A DNA stretch of 64,000 bases from Peristeroidobacter soli (GCF_004138485.1 NZ_RYEV01000003.1:744001-808000), one strand, 5' to 3'; counted from the first letter of the stretch, positions 25,707 to 34,911 are shown. Translations and numbers: made by a program. Notes: a model not told the origin generated them from the sequence alone.

Positions 25707-26360
25707 TCAGTATTCCAGCGCGCTCAGCAGCGTCTTCGCCACTGCATCCACCGGCACGTTCTGTCCCAGCACGACGATCACGCCGCGCGGTGCCGGAATG
25801 ATTTCACCCTGAAACCCTTTCTCATCGATATGTTCGCGCCCCTGCGTCGGCGCGTCCGTGACGACCAGCGCCGTCACCGGCCCTTGTTCGGTTTGCACGA
25901 CCAGGTGCGGCACTCGTTGACCCCGGAACGGGCAGCTCCGCGCGTACGACACTCGTGCCGCACCGGGCTTCAGTTTCAGCCTGTTGGCGGCCAGTACTTT
26001 TTCCAGTGCCTGCTGATCGACCGTTTCCGAAGTACGCACCAGCGAGAATTGCTCATGTTGGACGTGAGCGATGGCTTCCGCGGCGAAGCTCTGTCTCGGC
26101 GTCAGCAACCACAACGACATTGCACCGATGAACACAGCGACGAGCACGCTCGCAGCCATGCGCCACACACGTGACTGTTGAGGAGCGCGCTTTTCAGCCG
26201 GCGCGTCGACGGCCAGTGCGCGATAGATCAAGCGATCCATCGCCTGCATTTGCTGGCGGTAGCTGGCGCATTCCGGACAGGTTTCGATGTGCTTCAGGAC
26301 GTCGGGGTTGGTCGAGTCGGGCTCGGCGCCGAGGATCGTGCGCAGTTCTTCGCAGTTCAT
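25707..26360 (-). CDS. DUF3379-like anti-sigma factor
   Basis: A membrane-anchored regulator paired with the adjacent ECF sigma gene. The N-terminus has a zinc-finger-type anti-sigma motif (HIETCPECASY, H-x3-C-x2-C) near residues 24-33. A single membrane helix lies near residues 68-86 (AASVLVAVFIGAMSLWLL). The C-terminal periplasmic domain, with SCPFRGQRVPHLVVQTEQGP, is characteristic of DUF3379. The length is 217 residues. Its start overlaps the sigma stop by 4 bp. Placement beside a bufferin-type gene suggests a role in metal or oxidative stress signalling; that is inference. Confidence 0.85.
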   Translation of the reverse strand: MNCEELRTILGAEPDSTNPDVLKHIETCPECASYRQQMQAMDRLIYRALAVDAPAEKRAPQQSRVWRMAASVLVAVFIGAMSLWLLTPRQSFAAEAIAHVQHEQFSLVRTSETVDQQALEKVLAANRLKLKPGAARVSYARSCPFRGQRVPHLVVQTEQGPVTALVVTDAPTQGREHIDEKGFQGEIIPAPRGVIVVLGQNVPVDAVAKTLLSALEY

Positions 26361-26872
26361 GGCCGCGAGCCCTCCGCACCCAGCAACTGCTGGCGCAAGA
26401 CCTGTCGCGCACGAAATAGACGTGTCAGTACCGCCGCGACACTGATTTCCAGGTGCTGGGCGATTTCCTCGGTGGAATAGCCCAACAACACCTGGAGTAC
26501 CAGCGGCTCACGGTGAATCACGTCCAGTTTCAGAATCGCGCGTCGCATCTCCTCGACTTCATGCTGATCGTTGACAGCCAGCGACTCGGGCTCGGCCTCG
26601 TTGGCGAGGTCCAGATCCACCATCGGCAGCCTCTTGCGCTCGAACACTCGTGCCAGCTCCCGTCGCGCAATGGTGAGCAGCCACGGGCGCGCGGCCTGCT
26701 CGTCTCCCAATGAGTCGAGAGAGCGCCAGGCGCGCAACAGCGTCTCCTGCACCACGTCCTCCGCCAAAGCCCGGTCTCGGCAAAGCCAGTACACGAACCG
26801 AAACACGTCGGCCCGGAATGGCATGCACAGCGCCTCGAAGCGCCCGCGTTCACGAGCACTATTAGCGTTCAT
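26357..26872 (-). CDS. ECF RNA polymerase sigma factor
   Basis: An RpoE-type ECF sigma factor of 171 residues. Region 2 appears as RFVYWLCRDRALAEDVVQET with LLRAWRSL, and region 4 as HREPLVLQVLLGYSTEEIAQ then HLEISVAAVLTRLFRAR. It overlaps the DUF3379-like anti-sigma gene by 4 bp, making a classic sigma/anti-sigma pair. It follows the cobC phosphatase gene by 42 bp on the same strand but probably has its own promoter. Likely targets, from position, are the anti-sigma operon itself and the bufferin-like gene. Confidence 0.9.
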   Translation of the reverse strand: MNANSARERGRFEALCMPFRADVFRFVYWLCRDRALAEDVVQETLLRAWRSLDSLGDEQAARPWLLTIARRELARVFERKRLPMVDLDLANEAEPESLAVNDQHEVEEMRRAILKLDVIHREPLVLQVLLGYSTEEIAQHLEISVAAVLTRLFRARQVLRQQLLGAEGSRP

Positions 26873-26914
26873 TGGGAGTAGACCGGGGCAGGCGCGGGTT
26901 TATTGCAGAGCGCT

Positions 26915-27448
26915 TCAGGCCGGCACCAGGCGTGCGTGTTCGCCCCACTTCAGGGTCCAGGACCAGCGCTCCTCGGCGGGCAGCCTGAGAATCAAACATC
27001 GCAGTACGCGCAACGAGCCGCCGTGCGCGACGATGGCGCAGCGGGAGACTGACGGCGACAACGCCGTGCGATACCAGCTGTCGACTCGGGTCCATAGGGC
27101 TTGTTCTGTTTCTCCGCCGGGCGGCGCCAGATTCCAGGTGTCCGCCGCCCATGGGTCGCTATGTTCTCGCGGAATCCGGGCCCACGGCAATTGCTCCCAT
27201 TGACCGAAGTGCAGTTCCTGCAACTCGGGCGCCAGTGTCACGGCACAGTCGTCTCTTTGTGCCAACGCCTGCGCCAGGCGGGCACAGCGCTGCGCCGGGC
27301 TCGAATAGATCCTATCGAACTTGGGTAAGGGCGTCAGCGCGGCTTGAATGTCCCGCTCCGCAGTGTCCGCGAGCGGCACATCGGTCTGGCCGTAACACAC
27401 GCCGGCAGCCACCGCCGGCGCGGTGTGACGAATCAGATAGAGTTCCAC
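26915..27448 (-). CDS. cobC: Alpha-ribazole-5'-phosphate phosphatase (histidine phosphatase)
   Basis: A phosphoglycerate-mutase-like phosphatase that removes the 5' phosphate from alpha-ribazole phosphate or cobalamin phosphate in the last steps of B12 assembly. The RHT motif lies in VELYLIRHTAPA at the N-terminus. FGQWEQLPW and IVAHGGSLRVLRCL carry the remaining active-site residues. A GTG start at 27448 gives 177 residues, the normal size; the track's 403-residue frame is a read-through of cobS in another frame. The gene overlaps the cobS stop by 16 bp. The symbol follows Salmonella usage and differs from the decarboxylase at 21.4 kb. Confidence 0.88.
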   Translation of the reverse strand: MELYLIRHTAPAVAAGVCYGQTDVPLADTAERDIQAALTPLPKFDRIYSSPAQRCARLAQALAQRDDCAVTLAPELQELHFGQWEQLPWARIPREHSDPWAADTWNLAPPGGETEQALWTRVDSWYRTALSPSVSRCAIVAHGGSLRVLRCLILRLPAEERWSWTLKWGEHARLVPA

Positions 27449-28227
27449 GACGCGAGTACGGCCAGATAGAAGGCGATCTCGGTGAGCTGTTGCGTGGCGC
27501 CCAGCGTGTCGCCGGTGAAACCGCCGAGCCGTTGCATGAACCAGCGTGCCAGCACATACAGGACGATCAGCGAGCAAACTACGCCGGCGAGCGCGTGCAG
27601 CCCACACCAGTACATCGGTGCAGCGCCGATGACGATTGCAAACAAAAGCTCGCCATGACTCATGGGCTGCGCGACGACTTTGGCGCGTGACTGGTCTGGA
27701 TTGCCAACGTAATTGCTGGCAAACAGCAGCGTCACGGCGCAAGCGCGAGAGAATGCGTGGCCGGCGATCAACACAGCAATCGCAATCGTCACGGGCAGCG
27801 CGCTCAATGCGGCGATCTTGATGAGTAACACGAGCACGAGCGCGGCCGTGCCGAACGTGCCGAGTCGTGAGTCCTTCATGATTTCGAGCGCGCGCTCGCG
27901 GGTCGCGCCACCGCCCAATCCGTCGAACGTATCCGCGAGACCGTCTTCGTGGAACGCACCTGTCATGAGCACGGTGAAGGCCGTGCTGATGATGACCGGC
28001 AACGGCCCGGGCAGCACCAGGCTGGTCAGCCACAACACCAGCGCGCCGACCGCTCCAATCAGCACGCCAACTGCTGGGAAGTAACGCGCCGTGCCGCTCA
28101 AGTGCTCGGCGGAGTGACCAACCCACGCGGGCATGGGCACGCGCGTGAAGTACTGAACCGCCATGAGCAGCATTCGCAGCTCGGCGATCAAGCGAGACGG
28201 GCGCGCGGTTTGAGCTTCGGTGCTCAT
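27433..28227 (-). CDS. cobS: Adenosylcobinamide-GDP ribazoletransferase CobS/CobV
   Basis: A membrane enzyme that joins adenosylcobinamide-GDP to alpha-ribazole (phosphate). Starting at MSTEAQTARPSRLIAEL gives 264 residues. Signature segments are AVQYFTRVPMPAWVG and GAFHEDGLADTFDGLGGG, the latter containing the conserved acidic/His metal motif, then MKDSRLGTFGTAALVLVLL. About six hydrophobic helices are present. Its ATG overlaps the cobT stop by 4 bp. No riboswitch precedes the cobT-cobS-cobC unit on this strand. Confidence 0.94.
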   Translation of the reverse strand: MSTEAQTARPSRLIAELRMLLMAVQYFTRVPMPAWVGHSAEHLSGTARYFPAVGVLIGAVGALVLWLTSLVLPGPLPVIISTAFTVLMTGAFHEDGLADTFDGLGGGATRERALEIMKDSRLGTFGTAALVLVLLIKIAALSALPVTIAIAVLIAGHAFSRACAVTLLFASNYVGNPDQSRAKVVAQPMSHGELLFAIVIGAAPMYWCGLHALAGVVCSLIVLYVLARWFMQRLGGFTGDTLGATQQLTEIAFYLAVLASWNSI

Positions 28228-29234
28228 GTGGCCTTGTCGTCCACTCCGGCCGATTCGAAGCTGGCCATTTCCGTCAGCAATCGAGCAGCGGCGTCGATGA
28301 TGGGCCACGCCATCGCGGCGCCCGTGCCTTCACCGAGGCGCATGCCCAGATCGAGCAGCGGCTTCACATCGAGATGGGCCAGCAACTTGCGATGGGCATG
28401 TTCCGCCGAGCAATGACTGAAGATGCAGCGAGCGCGAACGCGAGGGTCGACTTCGATGGCAAGCAGCGCCGCGACGGTCACCGCGAAGCCGTCGATCACG
28501 GCAATACATTTCGCATCGGCAGTGGCGAGCAAGGCGCCGGTGATCATCGCCAGCTCGAATCCGCCGTACTCCGCGATCGTTTCGGCGGGCGTGAGTTTTT
28601 CCGGACGGCGCGCGGATGCTGCCGCCAACCGGTCGCGCTTGCGAGCCAGTCCGATATCGTCGAGCCCCGTGCCGCGACCGACACAGTCTTCCAACGACCA
28701 GCCGGTCCGACGATGCAGCAGCATCGATGCGCTGGCCGTGTTGCCGATCCCCATCTCGCCAAACAGCAGTGCGTTGGAGCCTTCGCTCAACGCTGCCTGC
28801 GCCAGCGCGCGCCCCGTATCGAGCGCTTGCGTGCATTGAGCTTGGGTCATCGCCGGCTCGACGCGAAAGTTTCGAGTGCTCCGGGCAACAGCGCGGGCGA
28901 GGAGCCCGGAATGTTCGCCGATGTCACTGGCCACCCCCGCATCGACGACGCGCAACGCGATGTCGTGCTGACGTGCGAGCACATTGATGGCCGCGCCGCC
29001 TTGCAGATAGTTGAGCAGCATCTGAGCGGTGACGGCTTGTGGGTAGGCGCTGACGCCATCGGTGGCGATGCCATGGTCGCCGGCGAATACAAACATTTGC
29101 GGCGCGCGGAATGCCGGGGTGTCGGTGTCGAGCGCCAGGCCGATACGAACGGCCAACGTTTCCAACGCGCCCAGCGAGCCCTGGGGCTTGGTGCGAGTAT
29201 CGAGGCGGCGTTGCAAGGTGGCGTTGGTTATCAT
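28224..29234 (-). CDS. cobT: Nicotinate-nucleotide-dimethylbenzimidazole phosphoribosyltransferase CobT
   Basis: Activates the lower ligand base to alpha-ribazole phosphate. Starting at MITNATLQRRLDTRTKPQGSL gives 336 residues, the normal size; the track frame adds 28 residues that run across the divergent cobU start. Conserved segments are VFAGDHGIATDGVSAYPQAV, LFGEMGIGNTASASML, CVGRGTGLDD and the catalytic glutamate region MRLGEGTGAAMAWPII. It diverges from cobU with only 28 bp between start codons, so their promoters must be very close or overlap. Confidence 0.95.
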   Translation of the reverse strand: MITNATLQRRLDTRTKPQGSLGALETLAVRIGLALDTDTPAFRAPQMFVFAGDHGIATDGVSAYPQAVTAQMLLNYLQGGAAINVLARQHDIALRVVDAGVASDIGEHSGLLARAVARSTRNFRVEPAMTQAQCTQALDTGRALAQAALSEGSNALLFGEMGIGNTASASMLLHRRTGWSLEDCVGRGTGLDDIGLARKRDRLAAASARRPEKLTPAETIAEYGGFELAMITGALLATADAKCIAVIDGFAVTVAALLAIEVDPRVRARCIFSHCSAEHAHRKLLAHLDVKPLLDLGMRLGEGTGAAMAWPIIDAAARLLTEMASFESAGVDDKAT

Positions 29235-29262
29235 GGCGGCATCTGAACGGTGAGTGCGGGCA

Positions 29263-29859
29263 ATGGTCGAGAATGACGGATCGGGTGAGCGGGCTTCGGT
29301 CGGGCGGCGCCTGATCATTGGCGGGGCGCGTTCGGGGAAGACCGCTCATGCCATCGCGCTGGCGAAATCGCTGTCGGCGGCGCGCGGCATGAATGTCACC
29401 TATGTTGCCACGGCGCAGGCGCTCGATCAGGAGATGCAGCATCGCATCTCGTTACATCGGGCGGAGCGGCCGGCAACGTGGCGCACCTTAGAAGCACCGA
29501 CCGGTCTTGCGCAAGCGTTGGCCGGGCAGGAGGCCTCGAGCATCGTGGTCGTGGACTGCATGACCCTGTGGCTGTCGAACGCATTGCTCCAGGATTTTCG
29601 CGAAGATGCGCCGACCGCGCCGTTGCCGGCCTGGCAAGCCGAGCGCGATAAATTCCTGCAATGGCTGTCATTAGCGCGCGTTGAGGTGTTGTTGATCTCG
29701 AATGAGGTCGGCATGGGCATCGTGCCGCTCGCGCCGGTGGCGCGGCGTTTTCAGGATGAACAAGGACGTTTGAACCAGATGCTGGCGGCGGCGTGCGATC
29801 AAGTGACGCTGGTGGTCGCCGGAATTGCCGTGCCCATCAAGCGCTTCCGGGCCGGTTGA
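29263..29859 (+). CDS. cobU: Adenosylcobinamide kinase/guanylyltransferase CobU
   Basis: A bifunctional enzyme that phosphorylates adenosylcobinamide and transfers GMP to it; it is needed for cobinamide salvage. The P-loop is LIIGGARSGKTAHAIALA, followed by VTYVATAQALDQEMQHRI with the guanylylation-region histidine (RISLHRAERP). VVDCMTLWLSNALL and ISNEVGMGIVPL complete the family pattern. The ATG at 29263 is preferred over the GTG at 29254 because GGTGAG lies eight bases upstream. The length is 198 residues. A cobalamin riboswitch begins about 30 bp after its stop, so cobU itself lies upstream of that control. Confidence 0.93.
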   Translation: MVENDGSGERASVGRRLIIGGARSGKTAHAIALAKSLSAARGMNVTYVATAQALDQEMQHRISLHRAERPATWRTLEAPTGLAQALAGQEASSIVVVDCMTLWLSNALLQDFREDAPTAPLPAWQAERDKFLQWLSLARVEVLLISNEVGMGIVPLAPVARRFQDEQGRLNQMLAAACDQVTLVVAGIAVPIKRFRAG

Positions 29860-29884
29860 TTGACGACGTGAGCCTTTTCGCGCA

Positions 29885-30090
29885 AGGTGCGCGCGAACGA
29901 CGAGTCATGGGAACCGGGTGCAATGCCCGGGCTGCCCCCGCAACTGTAAGCGGTGCCGCCATCGACGCTCCCGACTGTGAGGAGCAACCACTGGGTGAAT
30001 GCCTGGGAAGGTGATGCGCAGGCAGGGAACCTGTTCCTAGCCGCAAGCCAGGAGACCAGCTCGTCGCGGTCGTCTTCGTGCAGCCGGGGT
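29885..30090 (+). promoter_or_regulatory. Cobalamin riboswitch upstream of the CobN-like gene
   Basis: The core is complete in order: GGGAACCGGGTGCAATGCCC, GGGCTGCCCCCGCAACTGTA, and the B12 box GCAAGCCAGGAGACC at 30043-30057. About 75-100 bp of leader remain before the start of the CobN-like gene for the expression platform. Its position shows that the CobN-ExbB-DUF2149 operon responds to B12 level. The 307-bp gap after cobU is essentially this element. Outer stem limits are approximate. Confidence 0.95.
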
Positions 30091-30190
30091 GTGCTGAACG
30101 AGCGGGAATTCCTGCAGCGGCGACAGGTTCACGGAGCGGTGCCTGAAGGCCATCGCATCGTGTGGTGTGTCAGCTTGTGCAGGTCCCGTC

Positions 30191-33100
30191 GTGCGATCGC
30201 CGCCTCATTCCCTCGTCCGTTGGTTTCACGGACTGTGTTTCCTGATGCTTGCCTGTTTCGCCGCCGAATTGTCCGCGGCGACGTTGGTTGCGGTCGTTTC
30301 CGAGCGCAACTCCGGCGATCTCGCGCAGGCCGCGCGTGATTTCAACCAGCGCCTGCCCGATCATCGACTGATATTTCGCACGACTGCGCAGGTCGACGCG
30401 CTCAGCGATGCGCAGTTGCAGGAGCTGATCGGCGGGGCCGATGCACTGTTGCTGGCGACGGTGTTCAAGGAAACCGCTCAGCGCATTCAAGCGCAGCTCG
30501 CCACGACGCGCGCGAAAGAAATCATCGCGGTCGCCGGCGATCCTGGACTCGGGCGGCAAAGCCGATGGCGCGCCAAACATTTGTTTATCGATGAAGATCC
30601 GCGCTACGCGGAGCTCTCGTCATTGACCGCCGAGAAAGATGCCGGAGCGAGCGCTGTTGCTGCTGCAGTTCAGCGCTATCCCCGACTGGCGTCTTGGATT
30701 CAAGCGCGCGCTTATTGGCAGAACCGGGGCGAGTCCAACTTGATTTCGCTGTTGGCGTTGTTGCTCTCCGAGCAGGACCAGGCGGCCGCGGCGGCGATCA
30801 AGCCGGTTGAAGACGCGTTGCCCATGCAATTTCACTATCGCGATGAGTGGTCGACGGCTGAAACGTTGCGCATCTCCGGTGATCGACCGGTCGTCGCCGT
30901 GCTCGAAGATCAGCACGCCGATGTCACGTTGAGTGAATCGATCTGTCGTTCGCTGGCGGCGCGCGAGCTGGACTGCCTCACCGTGCTCGCGGGCTGGGGC
31001 AGGCCGAGCAGCGATGCGCTCGGCGTCATTGGCAGCAAGGTCGGCGCTCGCTTGGGCGCGATCGTGTCCGTGCAGGACTTCATCATCGGCGGCAGCAGTG
31101 ATCGTGCCGGGGCCACTCGTCGACTCGAGCAGCTCGATGTGCCTGTGCTCAAGGCACTCCGACTGCACGATGTGACGGCTGAAGGCTGGCGCATGTCCGA
31201 GCAGGGCCTGGCTTGGGACAGTGTTTACTACCGCGTGGCCATGCCGGAGCTGCAGGGAATCAGTCAGCCGATCGTCATCGCTGCCGCAGCCGCTGCTCAG
31301 TTGGATTCATTGACTGGCATCGCGGTGACGCGGACTGCGGCCATTCCGTCGCAAGTGGAACAGATGACGGCGCGGATCGAGCGCTGGACGCGTTTACAGA
31401 AAACCAGGAACGCCGACAAGCGCGTCGCCATCGTTTACTACAACCATCCGCCGGGTCGTCACAACATCGGTGCCGACAATCTCGACGTGCCCGCTTCGTT
31501 GCTGGAAATCCTGCGAGCGTTGCAGCGCGACGGCTACGACACCGGGCCGTTGCCAGCGACGTCGGCGGAACTGCTGGAGAGGCTGCAACAGGACGGCGTG
31601 AATCTTCCGGAGCAAGGCGATGTGCTGCGCTCGATGGCGACCCGTGTCACCAACGTCAGCACGGAACAGTACGGGAAATGGTTTGCAACGTTGCCTCAGC
31701 CGTTGCAGAAGGAAATGACCGGCGGCCCGCTGGCGTTCTTGCTAGCGAATGTTCAGGCAGCACAGGCTGCGCGCTTGCCTCAGCACGCGCGCGGTCAGAT
31801 CACTCGAACGCTGCATGAGATCGAGCATCTGCTCGAAGGCGCTCAGCATCCGGCGCGTGATCGCGCGCTGGATCTGGTCAAGCAGTTGCAGGTTGCTTAC
31901 GAGACGCAGCTCACCAAAGGCGGCAACGAAGCGACCATCGACAAGCTGACTCGCGCGATTGCAGCGACGGGTGTCGAAGGCTTGCGCGGCTGGGGAGAGG
32001 TCCCTGGCAACGTGATGGTGAACAAAGGCAAGCTGGTGCTGCCGGGCTTGCGCTTCGGGAATATCTTCGTGGGTCCGCAGCCGCCGCGCGGCTGGGAGTT
32101 GAACGAAGAGCTGCTTCACGCCAACACCAGCATTCCACCCACGCATCAGTATCTGGCGTTCTATTTCTGGTTGCGCCACGAGTTCCACGCCGATGCCATC
32201 GTGCATCTGGGGCGTCATTCGACGTATGAGTTCCTGCCGCGCAAAGGGGTCGGGCAGGACGAGCTCGATTATCCGGCGCTGATTGCCGGCGACATTCCGG
32301 GCATCTATCCCTACATCGTCGATGGCGTCGGCGAGGGGCTGCAGGCCAAGCGGCGCGGTCTTGCGGTGATGGTCGACCATTTGATTCCGCCGCTGACCGC
32401 GACGCCGCTCTATGACGATCTGTTGCGTCTCCGGCAGCTCGTGGAGAGTTACGAGTCGTCCAACAACCCGGCACTTCGCAAGCAGGCAGCGTCATCGATG
32501 CGCGCGCTCATCGATGAGTTGCATTTGAAAGACGCGCTGACCGCGAGCATGGATGCCGAGCTGAAGGTGCGTGGCATTTCGTTCGAGCAGACCGACGACG
32601 AGCTGCTGGTGCATGAGATCGGCCACTATCTCACTCACCTGCAGGAAGATTTCATGCCGCTGGGTCTGCATGTGTTCGGCAAGCCCTGGCAGAGGCAAGC
32701 GCTGGACACGATGCTGGTGTCCATGAAAGCGAAACCGGGCGACCGAGTGCTGCGTCAGAACCTCCAGAGCTCGCCGGAAAACGAAATGCGCGCGCTGCTG
32801 CACGGTCTCTCCGGTCGATTCATTCCCGCCGGGCCGGGCAACGATCCGATTCGCAATGCCGAGGCGCTGCCGACAGGACGCAACTTTCACGGTCTCGACA
32901 ACAGTCTGATTCCGTCGCGACTCGGATATTCGCTGGGCGCGAAGCTCGCAACCGAAGCGCGCGCCAAAGTCAAAGAGGATGGCAAGGAAGCGGTCATCCT
33001 GTGGGCGTCGGATTCGGTGCGAGACGAAGGCGCGATGGTGGGCTTCGGTTTGTCACTGCTGGGCATCGCCCCGGAATGGAATAGCCGTGGCATCGTGGCC

Positions 33101-34477
33101 GGCCTGCAACGGCAGCCGCTGAACGACGTCGGCCAACGTGCCGACACCGTGTTCGTCGCGTCGGGCCTGTTCCGCGATTTGTTCGGTCAGCAGATCGTGT
33201 GGTTGGATAAGGCGGTGTTGCTGGCGCTGGATGGCAGCCGCCGTACCATCGAACGCAGTCGTCCCGATCTCGCGCCGGCACTGCGTGCCGCGCTGGAACC
33301 GTTAGGACCGATGGCGAACGCGGGCGACGAGCCGCTGACACGAAACCATGTCGCACGCCATTGGGTGAATGAAACATCCGCGCTGATCAAGCAAGGCTTG
33401 AGTCGTGCCGACGCGGGTAAGCAAGCGAGCCTGCGTGTGTTCGGCACTTCGCCCGGAGACTATAGCGCCGGCATCAACCGCGCGGTGGAGCGCTCCGGGA
33501 GCTGGCACGATCGTAAGGAGCTGGCGAAGATCTATATCGATCGCATCGGTCACGCGTACTCCGCCGATGGCACGAGTCAGGCGCAACAGGAACTGTTGAA
33601 AAGCAATCTGCGCGAGGTGCGTAACACCTATTTGGGCCGCTCCAGCAATCTGTACGGCCTGATGGATAACAACGACGCGTTCGACTATCTCGGCGGCCTG
33701 AGTCTGGCCGTGGAAACGTTGAGCGGTCGCGTGCCGGCCAGTCATGTCGCCGATCATTCCAATCCGTCGCTGCCGACGATGCAGCCGTTGCCGACCGCGT
33801 TGCTGACGGAGTTGCGCGGGCGTTATCTGAATCCGGCGTGGATCAAACCGTTGATGCAGCATGGCTATGCCGGCGCGCGCACCATGGGCAGCGAATTCAT
33901 GGAGTACTTGTGGGGCTGGCAGGTCACGAACCCGGACGTGATCAAGAGCTGGGCCTGGGACGAGGTCAAACAGGTGTACGTGGACGATTCACATCACCTG
34001 GGCCTGGACCAGTTTCTGGAGCAAGGCTCCAACGTGCACGTGAAGACCAACATGATGGCCATCCTGCTGGTCGCGGCCGAGAAACAATTCTGGCAGACCG
34101 ACGAAGCTACGTTGCAGCAGCTCAGTCAGAAGTGGGTCGATCTGTTGCTCGAACATGGCCTGCCCGGCAGCGGTCACACGCAGCCCGATCATCCGGTGTT
34201 CCAATATGTGCAGCCGTATCTGCGTGCCGATCAGATCGAGCCGCTCAAACAATTGCTCGAACGCGCGCGTGTGGATGCGAAGGCTGCTTCATCGCCGACG
34301 ACGATGACGGAGTTGCAAGCAGCGCAGGAAAGCCAGACCAGGCAGCAGACGGCTGACGCTCAGGGTGCGGGCGGTCGATCGCCACGGGCTTTGGTGGTCA
34401 TCGTGCTCGGTATCGCGGTATTGCTGTCCGCTGGATATGTCCGCGGACGTTACATTCCCAAGGAACGTTCCGTATGA
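30191..34477 (+). CDS. Secreted, membrane-anchored CobN-like (cobaltochelatase/BchH family) protein
   Basis: Belongs to the CobN/magnesium-chelatase H family, whose core is visible in VHLGRHSTYEFLPRKGVG, IPGIYPYIVDGVGEGLQAKR and RGLAVMVDHLIPPLT. Unlike cytoplasmic CobN, it has a signal sequence (SLVRWFHGLCFLMLACFAAE then LSAA) and a C-terminal membrane helix (ALVVIVLGIAVLLSAGYVRG). This suggests a periplasmic body anchored in the inner membrane. About 1428 residues from the GTG at 30191 (AGGT seven bases upstream); the track start at 30167 is an alternative. Its stop overlaps an ExbB-like gene, followed by a DUF2149 gene. No CobS/CobT AAA+ chelatase partners are present. A role in handling cobalt or corrinoid across the envelope is inferred. 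Confidence 0.88.
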   Translation: MRSPPHSLVRWFHGLCFLMLACFAAELSAATLVAVVSERNSGDLAQAARDFNQRLPDHRLIFRTTAQVDALSDAQLQELIGGADALLLATVFKETAQRIQAQLATTRAKEIIAVAGDPGLGRQSRWRAKHLFIDEDPRYAELSSLTAEKDAGASAVAAAVQRYPRLASWIQARAYWQNRGESNLISLLALLLSEQDQAAAAAIKPVEDALPMQFHYRDEWSTAETLRISGDRPVVAVLEDQHADVTLSESICRSLAARELDCLTVLAGWGRPSSDALGVIGSKVGARLGAIVSVQDFIIGGSSDRAGATRRLEQLDVPVLKALRLHDVTAEGWRMSEQGLAWDSVYYRVAMPELQGISQPIVIAAAAAAQLDSLTGIAVTRTAAIPSQVEQMTARIERWTRLQKTRNADKRVAIVYYNHPPGRHNIGADNLDVPASLLEILRALQRDGYDTGPLPATSAELLERLQQDGVNLPEQGDVLRSMATRVTNVSTEQYGKWFATLPQPLQKEMTGGPLAFLLANVQAAQAARLPQHARGQITRTLHEIEHLLEGAQHPARDRALDLVKQLQVAYETQLTKGGNEATIDKLTRAIAATGVEGLRGWGEVPGNVMVNKGKLVLPGLRFGNIFVGPQPPRGWELNEELLHANTSIPPTHQYLAFYFWLRHEFHADAIVHLGRHSTYEFLPRKGVGQDELDYPALIAGDIPGIYPYIVDGVGEGLQAKRRGLAVMVDHLIPPLTATPLYDDLLRLRQLVESYESSNNPALRKQAASSMRALIDELHLKDALTASMDAELKVRGISFEQTDDELLVHEIGHYLTHLQEDFMPLGLHVFGKPWQRQALDTMLVSMKAKPGDRVLRQNLQSSPENEMRALLHGLSGRFIPAGPGNDPIRNAEALPTGRNFHGLDNSLIPSRLGYSLGAKLATEARAKVKEDGKEAVILWASDSVRDEGAMVGFGLSLLGIAPEWNSRGIVAGLQRQPLNDVGQRADTVFVASGLFRDLFGQQIVWLDKAVLLALDGSRRTIERSRPDLAPALRAALEPLGPMANAGDEPLTRNHVARHWVNETSALIKQGLSRADAGKQASLRVFGTSPGDYSAGINRAVERSGSWHDRKELAKIYIDRIGHAYSADGTSQAQQELLKSNLREVRNTYLGRSSNLYGLMDNNDAFDYLGGLSLAVETLSGRVPASHVADHSNPSLPTMQPLPTALLTELRGRYLNPAWIKPLMQHGYAGARTMGSEFMEYLWGWQVTNPDVIKSWAWDEVKQVYVDDSHHLGLDQFLEQGSNVHVKTNMMAILLVAAEKQFWQTDEATLQQLSQKWVDLLLEHGLPGSGHTQPDHPVFQYVQPYLRADQIEPLKQLLERARVDAKAASSPTTMTELQAAQESQTRQQTADAQGAGGRSPRALVVIVLGIAVLLSAGYVRGRYIPKERSV

Positions 34478-34911
34478 ACTCATTGATCGTGCAATGGACC
34501 CACTCGCTGGTGCCGTTGCTGCTGACGCCGGTCGTGATCGGATTGTTTGCTTGTGTCGCGCTCGCGTGCGTCGATATCGGCGTGTTGTTCGGCGAGCGGG
34601 GCTTGCTGCGCCGGCGTGAACGGCCGACCGATGTCGGCGCGGTCGAGCGTCGGGCGCATCGCCGGATCGAGCGGGCGGACATCCTCACCCGCACCTCTCC
34701 CATGCTCGGCTTGATGGCTACTCTGATCTCCCTCGGGCCCGGTCTGACCGCGCTCAGCAACGGCAATTTGAACCTGCTGGCCGAGGCGATGCTCACGGCC
34801 TTCGATGCCACGGTGCTCGGGCTGGCGGCCGGGGTGGTCGGCTTCATCATTGGCCGGCTGCGGCGCCGGTGGTACGACGAAGCCCTCGGGCGGTGGGAGG
34901 CGCAGTCGTGA
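34474..34911 (+). CDS. MotA/TolQ/ExbB-like proton-channel protein (short)
   Basis: A small member of the ExbB/TolQ/MotA family, 145 residues against 230-245 for ExbB/TolQ. An N-terminal membrane helix (LVPLLLTPVVIGLFACVALA) precedes a basic cytoplasmic loop. The core RTSPMLGLMATLISLGPGLT and AMLTAFDATVLGLAAGVVGFI is the conserved pair of pore helices. The ATG overlaps the CobN-like stop (ATGA), and its own stop overlaps the DUF2149 gene. It probably couples proton flow to the CobN-like protein in the same way that ExbB energises TonB. That coupling is inference from gene order and family. Confidence 0.88.
   Translation: MNSLIVQWTHSLVPLLLTPVVIGLFACVALACVDIGVLFGERGLLRRRERPTDVGAVERRAHRRIERADILTRTSPMLGLMATLISLGPGLTALSNGNLNLLAEAMLTAFDATVLGLAAGVVGFIIGRLRRRWYDEALGRWEAQS

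Noticed and set aside
27449-28126. N-terminal 226 residues of the 403-residue frame ending in the cobC phosphatase
   Set aside because: This part reads through cobS in another frame; the phosphatase domain starts at the GTG at 27448.
30191-34477. Annotation as the ordinary cytoplasmic cobaltochelatase subunit CobN
   Set aside because: The signal sequence, C-terminal anchor and ExbB/DUF2149 partners do not fit the cytoplasmic CobNST complex.
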